In this document: piece by piece, positions 45,701 through 57,700 of the stretch | Position numbering within the stretch: position 1 is the first letter of the stretch | Layout: each line of letters begins with the position of its first letter | Source of the DNA: Reclinomonas americana ATCC 50394 | Taxonomy: Eukaryota; Jakobida; Jakobea; Jakobida | Direction: 5' to 3' | Length of the DNA stretch: 64,000 bases | NCBI GenBank assembly: GCA_048213135.1 | Contig: PS015296.1 | Location: 73,073 to 137,072, forward strand | The notes under the pieces: model-generated | The model's database searches: none | The model's input: the letters and a program-made list of their open reading frames with translations, nothing else | Told to the model about the DNA's origin: nothing | Made by a program: the position numbers and the translations under genes

Positions 45701-48700
45701 TCGACAAGTTTCACCTGGTAGAGGGGAAAGAAGGTCAGGTCAGCACCGTGTGTGCGCGTGAAAAGAGACTCTCCGTACCTTCATCTCGGCGACTTGCACA
45801 CCAGCGTCCTTGAGCTTCTGCAGACCGCCCTTGATGCGATCGGCCAGCTCCTTAATGCCAAAGTGCTTCTCCTGATACACCTTCTTGTAGTTGTCGATGA
45901 ACGACAAGTACGACTTGGGCGTGACGTAGGTGCGGCGGCGGTACTTGGCAAAGTACACATTGGTCAAATTGTTGACCTCCTCGTGCACTCCGCAAATGTG
46001 CTCGATCAAATGCTGGTGCGTGGCCGCATCGGCGACAATCTCAAAGTCGCTGAGGAAGCGGTCGGCCACAGCGTGCAGCGCATTGCGCGGCCACGGGGTG
46101 AACCAATCAATGGTGCACCCGGACACAAGACCCGGGAACTTGCGTGAACGCACGCGGAACTTTTCACCGACCTGTGCGGGAGGGAGAGGGAGAGGGAGAG
46201 GGAGAGGGAGAGGGAGAGGGAGAGGGAGGTGAGTATAATAAGGGAGGAAAACACACAATACGCACTACAGCAAGACTCTCTCTCTCCTCTCTCTCTCTGT
46301 CTTCCCACACGCTTTCTGTCTCACTTTCCCACACGCTCTCTCTGTCTCACTTTCCCCCACGCTCTCGCTCTCTCGTACACACAAACATGCGTACGCAACA
46401 GGCGAGAAGCACAGCACGACGTGCAGGCGAGCACGCACGCGCTGGATAAAGAACTTGTACAGGTTCTCCGGCGTGTCCTCAAAGTAGCGATCTTGCTTCT
46501 TTGCAATCACACGCAGCTCCTCCATCAGCTGCTCCAGTTCGTCCTTCGGGAACAGACCGGGAATTTCACCAGAGCACAAAATCATGTTGATGTACTCGAG
46601 GAAGCCTGTCGGGAAGCAATGGAATCAGTCGCACAGCAATAATGTGGAACTCAAGAAGCAGGAATCGCTTGCCCAACCTTCCTCCTTGATCTCATTGTCC
46701 GTAAAGATAAACACCATCGGCGAGCTGACGGCGGCGTTGCGGTACAGCGCCTTCAGGTCGTCCATAAAGTTGTTCATGCCATAGCCCTTGACCAGTTGGA
46801 CCTGTCATCATCACACCAGCAGGATTAGCACCAACAGCAAGCAACGACAACGAAGACGGAATAAAGACAACATTGTCGCACCTGGTACGGCTCACAGTTG
46901 GCAATAAATGCCGCCAAGCGAGTCAGCGACTGCTTGCCGGAACCACCGACACCGACCAGCAACGCGTTGCCGCCCGGCATGGTCACGATACGCGAAATGC
47001 GCATCAAGTGATGCATGGCGAACTCGAAGAGCACCAGATGCATCTGCGAGCGACGGTACTTTTCGTTGTACAAGCCTGCACCACATCGGCATCGTCAGCT
47101 ACAACCGAGCAAACACACACACTCCTCAACAAACACACAAACCAATGTAGTAGTCGAGGCGATCGTTGAGGTGCTGGTACGACTTGATGGGCTCGTAAAA
47201 GTACTCAATGGGCTCGTTCTCGTCGGCCGGTGGCGGGTACTCGTCGTCGTCGCGCAGGAAATTGACAAAGTAGCGTGGGTTCATGGCCACCTCGGCCAGT
47301 GCGTCACCCATTTCGCTGGCCACCACCGTGCGCGTCGTGTCCGTGAACCACTGCACGTCTTCCGCCGAAATGAACTTGTCCGGCAGCACACGGTCGCACT
47401 CGTGCTTCCACAGGCACAGCACCACGTCGGCGTCGTTGAGAGCCTTGGGCACGGCGCGGAGCAGGCCTTGGAAGATGCGACTCAAGTCACGCAAGTTGAA
47501 AATATAGTGGAACTTGGCCGGTGTCGGCAGCATCTTGACCTTGGTCTTCTCCCACAACAGGCGCGTCATGCGCGGGAAGTGGCTGGCGCGCTCCACCACG
47601 GCCGCCGAGAAGCCGCGCTCCTTGCAGAAGTGACCGCAGCAGATCTTGCCGTAAATGGCCTCCACCGAGGTGGTCGAAGGCAGAGTGACGTTGAAGACGG
47701 CAAAGTGGCGCTTGAGACGCGACGGAATGTCGTTCTTGCCACCACCAGGCTGATTCATGGCCGCCACGTACTTGCAGTCCTGAATGACCAGGCGCTCGCC
47801 GGGCTTGTCCAAATTGTAAATCTCACCGTCCTCCACCAGCTGGCGGGTGAGCTCGTTTGTCACTTGGTCACCCCACTCGTTGATCTCGGGCATGTTGATG
47901 TCGTCGATAAAGATGATCATCGTGGTGCCGACTGGCGGACCGTACTTGTTCTGCAGGCGCTTCTCGACGGAAGACTCGAGCGTGCGTTGCAAAATGTAGG
48001 GCGTGGTGGCACTGGAGAATGACATGGCCTTGTTCTTGACCTGCGTGCAAGAATGTCAGTAATGGGAAACGGAGAAGAGAAGAGAAGGGAGGGAGAAAAG
48101 GAAAGACAACCGAGGAAGAAGAGAGAGGAAGGCAGTGCAAGACAAAGAAAGAGGGAAAGAGGAGGGGGAGGAGAGAGGGAAAGAATGTGTGTGCGCGCGT
48201 GCGAGTATTTGACAAACCTTGTCCGGAGGCATCTTGAGAATGTACTGCTGGAGTGTTACAGTCTTGGCCGTACCGCTTTCTCCAATGAGAAGCACCGGCA
48301 GCGACTGCTTGACAATGTTGTTGACGAGGAAGTCGCAGCGCACATTGTCGACAGTGGGCACCAAAATCGACGCAAACGGCGGCGTCTTGTCCTTCGGGTA
48401 CTCCCACTGCGGCACACGCTCGCGCCAGTGCTGCCACTCGCCACTCTCCGGGTTCACCATGTACTCGTACACCTGCGTGAGTGGCACGTGAGAAATCAAG
48501 ATACGATGCAAGCGACAAGCGCAATAACCACACACACACACGAACCGATTCGCCGGTGGCGGCATCGGGGACGGTGAGGCCACCCGTATCGCGCAGCCAG
48601 TTGTGGACCTTGAGGCGGTCGGGCAACTCGAGCACGCCGCCCAGACTCCAAATGAAGGCAAACACAAAGTAGCGCTCAATGACGGTGGGGTTGAGGGCTT

Positions 48701-51700
48701 CGGGGCGCTGCTGCTTTGGTGGCAGCAAACCATTCAGCAGCTTCAGCGCCGTGCTGACCAGACACACGTCGTAAATCGACATCTTGCCATCGCACTGTGC
48801 GCGATAGAACTCCAGGAAGCCGCCGACGTTCTTGAGGAAGAGACGCCGCAACACTTCCGCGTCCTCTTGCGGACGGTGCAGGTGATCCGAGTCGGGGTCG
48901 TTCTCGGCCACGACCTTCACCCACGCCTCCACCACCGGCTCCCAGCCGAGCGCGCTCGGTCCCATGTACACCATACCCATGCGCGACACCGTGGCCGGCG
49001 ACGCGTTATCCAGGTTGCCCACCTCAAACAACAGCTTGAGCGTGGCAGGCATGCCTACACGCACGCACGCACAACGAAGGGGGGTGAGAGGGATGAGAGG
49101 GTTGCACTCACAGAAGAGGAAAGCAACAAACCGATGCGATCGCCATTGGCGAGGGTCAGTGTCTTGGTGTCGTCGAGCACCGTGTTGAGATTCTCAATCC
49201 ACACGGCATCGACAGGGCCGTCGAGAATGATCCAGCTGTGGCCGACCTTGCTTTCGCAACCCTTGCGCCACAGCGACGAGAAGATACCGTCGGTCCAGTC
49301 GTTGGTGGCCGCATCGAGGCGACCAAACATCTGGGTGGCGGTGATGGCCTTCGGGTTCATGCGGCGCACCGAAATCGGCACCTCCGTCTCCGACAGTGCC
49401 TTGGCCAGCACATCGAACAGTGTGCTCTTGCCGGCACCACTGGGTCCCATGAGGCACAGGCCGTGGCGCACACGCCACTGCTCGAACATTTGCACAATCT
49501 TCAGGTTCCAGCCCGGATGGTTGATGAGCTTGAGGTTCCCTGCGTACTTAGCAATGGCGGCCTGCAGCTCTCCATACTCTTGGCGCTCCACCTGCAATCG
49601 ACAGCGAGGTTAAATGAGTACGAAAGAATGAGTGGTGGTGCTGGTGGCGGAGCGACGCAACGATAATGCCCGGGAACAGATCCTCAATGAGCGAGTAGAA
49701 CAGCGGCTCGTCCTCCTCGACCAGCTTCGAGATGTTCATGTCACGCAGCACACGCATGAGAATCATGGTCTCGGAGTGCGTCGGGTTCTCACGCTTGGTG
49801 GCGCCGGCGGTACGGAGCACCGACAGAATGTTGCGCAAGCCGAAATCGTAGTGAGTCTGCTTCGACAGCTGCTCCTCGCACAGGCGGTAGAGGATGAAGA
49901 ACTTCTTGGAGAGGCGCGCATTGTCCTGGAAACCGGAGGCGGCCAGACGCACACGCATGATAATCTGACGATCGGGGACGACCACAGCAATCGTGCTGCA
50001 GGCAAAAAACGGAAGGGTCAGGAAAAATATCACGCACGAGAAGTGCCGGTGAGTCAATGAACAAGGTCCGTACCGGAAAAGCGCCTTCATGTTCTCCGGC
50101 AGCTCGGTACGACCGGCGTAACCGGGGTTCATGGTGATGAACAGACTGCTGCCCTTGTCCAGCGGGATGACAGAGCCGTCGGTGAAGCGGAACTTGTCAG
50201 CCTTTTCGCTGTGGTACGAAGCATGGATCTTGGTGAGGAGGGCGGAAGAAAGTGTGGGTGGTGGGCGGTAGCCGACAACTCACCGGTGGGCCTGGAAGAA
50301 GCACTGAATTTGCGCAGCGACGACACTGAGCACTTCCAGTTCGACACGGTTGACCTCGTCGAAACCGCACCAGCATCCACTTTGAGCAATGCCCTGTGCA
50401 GCAGATGAAGGGAGAGAGAGAGAGAGAGAGGAGGAGGAGGGAGAGCAGAGCGGAAAGCAAAGACAGAGGAGAGAGAGACTGAGTATCAAAACGAGAAAGT
50501 GTCGTCAAGTGACAAGCGTGATTACCTTGAAGAGCTTGCCCATGGCACGGAAATCCATTTGATCGGAGCAGTTGATGGTGATAAAGTACTTGCCCACTGT
50601 ACGACCCATATCCTGCAGAGCACACACGTGCAGCCGTTTAGCGAAAAAATACAAGCGGCCTTGGGTGGAGTGTGTCTCTCACCTTGGTTGTCTCGGTCTT
50701 GCCCGTTCCGGCGGGACCGGCTGGCGCACCACCAAAGTACATGCCCATGGCTTGAGCGCAGGAAATGTAGATACGATCTGCGTCGGACAAGTGCGTTAGC
50801 CACACCGCAACAAAAAAGGCACTAATTGGCTGCTCTCCACCCCACACGCGTACCAGTGAGCGGCGTAATCACAAGACGCTCCGTGCAACCGAGATACTCG
50901 AAGCAATACTCAAAGTCGACATCGGTGACAGAGATGCGGCACACATCCTCCTCGAACTTCCAGTAGAAGCGCGTCTGCTTCAGCCACTCAAAGTCGTTTG
51001 CCGCCTTGATGCGCTTCTTGACCATGTAGGCGAAGATATCCACCTGTGCAAAGGAGCACAGTCGTAAGCATCACTTACTACAAATAAAATATGGAATCAC
51101 AAGCAAGCAAGCAAACCTGATGAATGTGAATGGTGATGAGCGTCTCGACCTTGGTACGATCGGCACGCGACAAGTCGAGTGTCGTCATGTCGATGAGACC
51201 GGCGAGCAGGTCGTAGAACTTGCGGTTGGCCGTGTTCATGGCACCACGCTCCGCGCGAGCGCGCTCCAGCGCACTCTCCGCATCGAGCGTCCACAGCAGC
51301 TGCAGACCGAGCAGCGCCACCTGAGCCGGATACATGTTGACGAATTCCTGCAGCTTCTCCTTGCTGGCCGACTCGAGCATCTCGCCGACACGGGCGGCCA
51401 TGTCGCGACTGACATCCTTCATGGCCGTCTGCATGGCCACAACGAAGCGGTTGAGCCAGTCCTCAATGTTGCCCTCGGCAATGCACGTCTCCTACAACGC
51501 ACCAACCGACAATCAGCAACAGAAAGAAGTGTGGATAAGGGAAAGGAGGCTTTGTGTCACGCAACGCTGAGTGGAATGTGCTCCTTCTCGGCCGAGAAGA
51601 GACCCTTGATGTGCGTGCGCTTGACCTTGTCGAACTCGGCCAAGTACACACTGGAGGTGATGGAGAGCAAGTGGCTCTGAATGGTGTGCGGATCGGAGCC

Positions 51701-54700
51701 CTGACCGAGAATCTCGAGCAGCTGCGCATCCGACACAAAGTAGAAGCGCGGGAAGACGCCACGCTTGGCCTCCAGGTAGCCGGCCAGCGACTTTTGGCAA
51801 AACTCCAACGACTCGAGCAGCGTCTCGAGAAGCTCCTTCAGCGCCGGGTCGCTGGTCTGCTTGACCATGTTGGGGTTGTCGAGCACACCGGCCATGATCT
51901 TGCACCAGTTCTTGTCGATACCGGCAAAGCGCTTGGCCTCGGTGGGCAGCTGGCGGGCGATATCGCCACCAGAGAACACGGCCTCCAGGTAGATCCACAG
52001 CGACTGCGTGCGCAGCCACAATTCGATGACTTCCTGCGCCATGGATAGGCGCTGCACCCACTTCTGGATCTGCGCACGGAACGGCGCGTTGTACTTGTTG
52101 GAGAGCAGCGAACCGAGCGCCATCTGGGCGTCTTCGATGTTGGTCATCAACTCGCTGGTCGCCGACGGCATCAGCAACAGCGGGCCGCGGTTCTTGAACT
52201 CGTCCAGCTGCAGGTTGATGAGCGCCCACTCTTCCTCGATCTTGTTGATCTTCTCCTCGATATCGGCCTCACGCACGGCAGCGTTGCAGATTTCCTCCAC
52301 ATCGTCGGTGAAGCGATACAGCTTGGCCTCGACAATGTTGCGCACGCGGAAGTCGGTCATGGTGGGGCTCAGTTCGTAGCCCGACAGTTTCGACACGGAT
52401 TCCCAGTGACGTGCCTGAATGCGGTCGCTGGCCAGGCCAGTGAGCAGCGGCAGCGTCTCCAGGAAGTCGTTGATGGTCTGCTTGAGCTCCGTGTAGGCCT
52501 CCCAGTTGCTGAGGAGGGAAGAGGGTGAGAAGAGGGTGAGACAAAGGCAATGCAAACGGAGGGGAAGGGAGGGGAAGGGAAATATGGGAAGGGAAAGGAG
52601 GGGAAGGGAGGGGAAAATGGGACAGGGAGGTGAAGGGAATGGGAAGGGAGGGGAAAGAGCGGAAAGACATCAAAGGAGAGAGAAAGTTGAGAGTTCAACG
52701 AGGAGAGAGAGAATGAGAATGAGAAAAACAGAAAACACAAACGAACAGAACAGAAAATGAGAGCAGGTTGAGAGATTAACAAGTAAATGAAGCGAGATAT
52801 AAAAAGGAGTGAAATAGCAAGAGAGCGAGAAAGGATCAAGGACACATACAGATAGAAAAGAGAAGACATAATGCGACCCGCTACGAAACTGAAGCTGGCG
52901 GGGCAGGCGACGGCAGAGCGTCTGGAACGTGTTGAGCTTGTCGGCCATGTCTTGCACCTTGACGTCAGTCCACAGTACCTCCTCGTAGCCGGTGATGGTG
53001 ACGAGCACGTTGGTGTAGAGGTTGTAGAGCTTGCCGAGCAGGTCGAGCTCCTGGTCCAAAAAGTCCAGCTCTGGGTACGTGGTCTGCGGCAGGTTGAACA
53101 GCTGCTCACCCATCTCGTAGATCTCGCGCTTGCGCTTGCGATCCTGGTACAGACGCTCAAAGTTCTTGAGCTTCTCCACAGCCACACGCGGCTTGATGCC
53201 GGGCTGATTCGGACCCTTGTCATCGTACTCGGCCTTCAGGCGCGCGACATCTTCGACAAAGGTCTTGACGTCGCTCTCCAGCGCCTTCTTGTAGCGCGGA
53301 GCAATCTGTCGTCACCCCAGCACCGCATTGAGTCAAACCAAAAAAAGGAGGGACAAGAAGGTAAAAAGGGACGCAACATTCGACACGTGCGCCATGGTGA
53401 GACGCGACTCGTGCACCAAGTCCTTCCACTTCTTGCGGATCTTCTCCACCTCCTCCAGCTCTTCCTGCGGCACGTCGACCTTGTACTTGAGCAGAATCTG
53501 GTAGGCCTCCTCAATCGGGATCATCTTCATCTCCATGATGCTCTCCTTCTCGCGCAGCACGCCAAGGACGCTCATGAGGGCGTTGATGTCGGCCAGATCC
53601 TCCAGCTGGTCGCGCTTCATCAGCTTGCTCATCGTCTCGTCCATGTAGGTGAGGTACTTGTCGAGCTTGCCCTTGCCCTTCTGGTTGAGGGCGCTGCCGT
53701 ACTCGGTCTTCCAGGCGGCGGCCTCACGCATAAGGGCCAACTTCAGCGGCTTGATGTCGAGGCAGAGAGTGCCGATGATGTGGGCCGGCGGCAGCGCCGA
53801 CACTCGCTCAAATAGCAAGTGGTACTTCTTGACGGCCATCTCAAAGTCGTTGAGGCCGGGCTTGGAGCCCAGGAACTCAGCCATGGTCTCCTTGCGGTTG
53901 ACACGCCACAGCTCCTGATATTGGTTCAGGTCTTCCAGATACTTGAGCACCTGCGCAAGGGGGAGGGAGGAGAAGCGAGAGAGGGACAATGTCATGAGTC
54001 GTTCATCTCGGACGTTCAGGAAGGGATTCTTCGCCGAGGTAGATGGACCATGACTGTTGATTTGGCACTCGCCGTCAACCATCCCGACCGCCACCGAAGA
54101 ATTCAAGACGGGCAGGAGTAGACGCATACGGGCGGTGCCAAGGAGGGAGAGGGTGAAGGGAAAGGGAGGGAAAGGGAAAGGGAGGGGAAGGGAAGGGAAA
54201 GGGCAAGGGAGGGGAAGGGAGGGGAATGGGAGGGACTGAGGAAGAGTGAGGAAAGCAGAGCGAAAGAGGGTGTGACAGAGGGATGCGAAGAATGACAAGT
54301 TGGATGGACAAAAATGAGAGGTCAAGGGGGAAAGAGTGCAACAGAAGGGAGAGAGAAAAAGTCAGAGAAAGAGGGGACGAAGAAGAGAGACAGCGGAGGG
54401 AGGGAAACAGGGACAGACACATGCAAAAACTGAGAGATGTGAAGGAAACAGGGAGTGAACAGAGAAAGAGAGGAAATGACAAGAGAGAAGAGATCTCTGT
54501 GTCCTCCACCCGCGCCCCCCACCCTCCCAACACTCAACTGTCTTGGAAAGCACGGCAGCGGAGCCAGTCAGCTGCAGGAACGTCTTGATGATCTGACGGT
54601 TGCGGCCGAGCTCAAAGTACGCGTTGCGCAGGCCCTCCAGCGCCTCCGGCGTCTGCTGCTGCGGTCGCTTCTGGCCCCAATACAAAATGTACTTGGTGGC

Positions 54701-57700
54701 CTCCAGCATGATACGCGCAGTCTTGTTGATGCATCGCTGCACCTCCTCCAGGGACGGGTCGATCACAATGTCGGGCACTTGCAGGTGCACCTCGGCCTTG
54801 AAGACGGGCATCGACAGCGACAGGAAGCCGAACGACTTGTACGAGATGCGCGACTTGAGGCTCTGCGCACTGCGGCGCAGCGAGTCGATGCAGGAATCGA
54901 CGGCGACCTTTTGGTAGTGCGACACAATTGCCGCGCAGTCCAGGCGCACCTCCTGCACCTCCTCTGCCGCGTACTGGTGGGTCAGCAGCGCCACCAGATC
55001 GTTGGCCGCCGACTCCATTTCGGCGCTCTTCAAGTCGATCGTCTTGGCGGCCTTGATCGATGTCTCCGACTGCAGCTCGATGAAGTCGCTGATGGAGAGC
55101 GTCTCCGGGTGGTTCAACTCGACAAACAGCGTGTTGCCGATGCACCGCGCATTGGCCTCCAGGCGGTTCGCCACAATGTCGTTGGACTGTGAGGAGACAA
55201 GGGTAAGCTAAGGTGCGAAGGAAATGAGCAGAAGGAAATCGTTCTGCAGACCTTGCTGACGAGCTCCTCCAGGCGGCTGATGGCGCGGACGCATTGCGTC
55301 GTGTAACCGTCAATGTTCAGCGAGGACCATGTGAGGGAGATGAGGCCCTGTGGGGGAGGAGTGTGAGAAGGAGAAGCGAGAGGGAAAAAGGAGAAGGGAG
55401 GAGGAGAGGGAGAGAGGAGAGGAAGGGGAAGGGGAAGGGGAAGGNNNNNNNNNNNNNNNNNNNNNNNNNNNNNNNNNNNNNNNNNNNNNNNNNNNNNNNN
55501 NNNNNNNNNNNNNNNNNNNNNNNNNNNNNNNNNNNNNNNNNNNNNNNNNNNNNNNNNNNNNNNNNNNNNNNNNNNNNNNNNNNNNNNNNNNNNNNNNNNN
55601 NNNNNNNNNNAGAGAGAGAGAGAGAGAGAGAGAACAGGGCGGACTTGCAGCCAGCTCAAACGCAACTGGGGCAATCACTTCGTCCACACGAGCAATCATG
55701 TTGCGAAGCAGACTGGCGTACACAGGCTGGACCATGCTGACCACGCGATCGTACTCGCTGATCATGTAGTTGAGGCTCGACGAGTATTTCTGCAAGCAAG
55801 TCAGACTCTTCCTCCTGCTCTTCCCTCCCAATCCATCCCACCCACAACGCACCTTGATCTTGCTCTTCTGCAGGTACACGGTGTGCGCCGACTCGGGGAT
55901 CTCCAGACCCATGTCGTCGAGCAGCTTGATCTCGCGAATCAGTTGCAGGATTTGCAAGTCAAAGTTGACCAGGTACTTGTTGGTGGAGGGGTCGCGGACC
56001 ATCAGCGTGGCCAGGAGGCCATCCCGCGCAGCCGCCACCGCCTCGCACCAGCCGTTGTACCACACCTCCTCGAACTGCACGAGGGCGCGGGCCACGGTGT
56101 TGTAGGCCTTGACAATGCGGCGGCTCTCGACGAGCTTCACAATGTAGGTGTTCTGGAAGTGGAGCATCGGGCCCTCCAGCTTGCGCAGCATCTGGCGCGC
56201 CCACGCAATGCTGCCGGCCACCGGCGGGTAGTTGCGCGGGAAAGGCGGGTGTGTCTTGAGGCGCTCGTACGACTTTTTGAAGTCCTCAATCACCTGTCCG
56301 TACTTGTGCCACAGGTGCAGGTGCTTCTCCTCCAGCGTGCGCTGCACAGCAGAGTGAGGGAGAGAGGGAGCGGGAGAACAAGAGCAGCAGGGCACAACTC
56401 ACATTCAGCGTCTCGCGATCAAAGGCCGCCTTGAATTGCTTCCACAGGTGCAGCGACGGCTCAATCTTCATGTTGTCGGTAAAGGCATGTGAAATAAAGG
56501 CGATGCAGTCATTCTCCAGCTCGAGAATCGACAGGTTGAAGGTGGCGTAGTCGGTCTCGAATTCCTGCTTGCGCGGGTCGAGGAAGTCGTACTTTTTCTT
56601 GCGGAATTCGCTCACGATGCGGCGGTACTGATGAGGAGAAGGGTGAGACATGGTAGAAGGGAAGGGGAGGGGGAGGGGAAAGGGGAAAGGGAGGGGAGAA
56701 GGGGGAGGGCAAAGGGGGGAGGGGAGGGGAAAGGAGAAGAGGAGGTAAGACGAGAAAGGAGAAGGGAGAAGGAGAAAGGGAAAAGAGATGAGATGGGGAG
56801 GAAAACACAGAAGGGAGAATGGAAGTAAGGAACAAACAAACAAACAAAGAGAGAGAGAATGAAAGGAAGAAAAAGAGAAAGAAAGAAGACGAGACAAGTG
56901 TCGATGAAACAAGGGACTTTGCCGCTCACCTGATCAACCAGCGGCTGCATGCCCTCGATCACACTCTCCTCAATGCCAGCGAATTGCTTGAGGGTGGTGA
57001 ACAGGTCGATCAGCTTCTGGAGACGGCGGCAAAACACGTCAAACTTGCCAAAGATGGCGGCCTCGGAGCAGTCAAACTGCTTGCCCGACGGGTTCTGCTG
57101 CAGCTCGTACTTGGTCTGCCGGTACTGCGACTGGTACTGATCGTACAGGTCGATGCAGTGGTGGCACTTCTCAATCAGCTTCACCGGATCCTGCTCCCAG
57201 ATCGACGTCTCATGACCGCGAGCGCCGCCCAGGCCGCTGGCCGTGGTGCGCATCGGCTCGTAGACGGTGAGGATGTAGCCCTTGCAGCAGGCAATCATCT
57301 GGTTGGTGATCTTGACAAACAGTGCCGTCAGGCGCTCCGAGGTGTTGTAGTAGCGCGAGATCGAGTGGATCATGCGGATGGCGTTGAGGAGGCCAGGGAG
57401 ACCGGCGGACACTAAAATGGGGGAAGGGTGAAAAGGGGATGTAAGGGCGAGGGATGAGAGAAGCGAAGAAGAAGAGAAAAGTAAGAGTACGCGCACACAG
57501 AGAGACAGGATGGAAGAGAGCACAAACAGCAAAGAGACAACGCACACAACAGGGGGCACTCAGATGTTCGGAGCGTTGCGCATCCAACACGTAGTGATCC
57601 AGGGCACACACATGCACACTGATTCTTTCCACATACTCCACACTACGCCCTCCACCTTCCCGCACGCACCTTGCGCTGGATCGTTGCGGTACAGGGGCTC

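Noticed and set aside
52871-53815. Plus-strand Leu/His/Val-rich frames opposite dynein exons
   Set aside because: They are the antisense of strongly conserved dynein linker exons and have no independent support.
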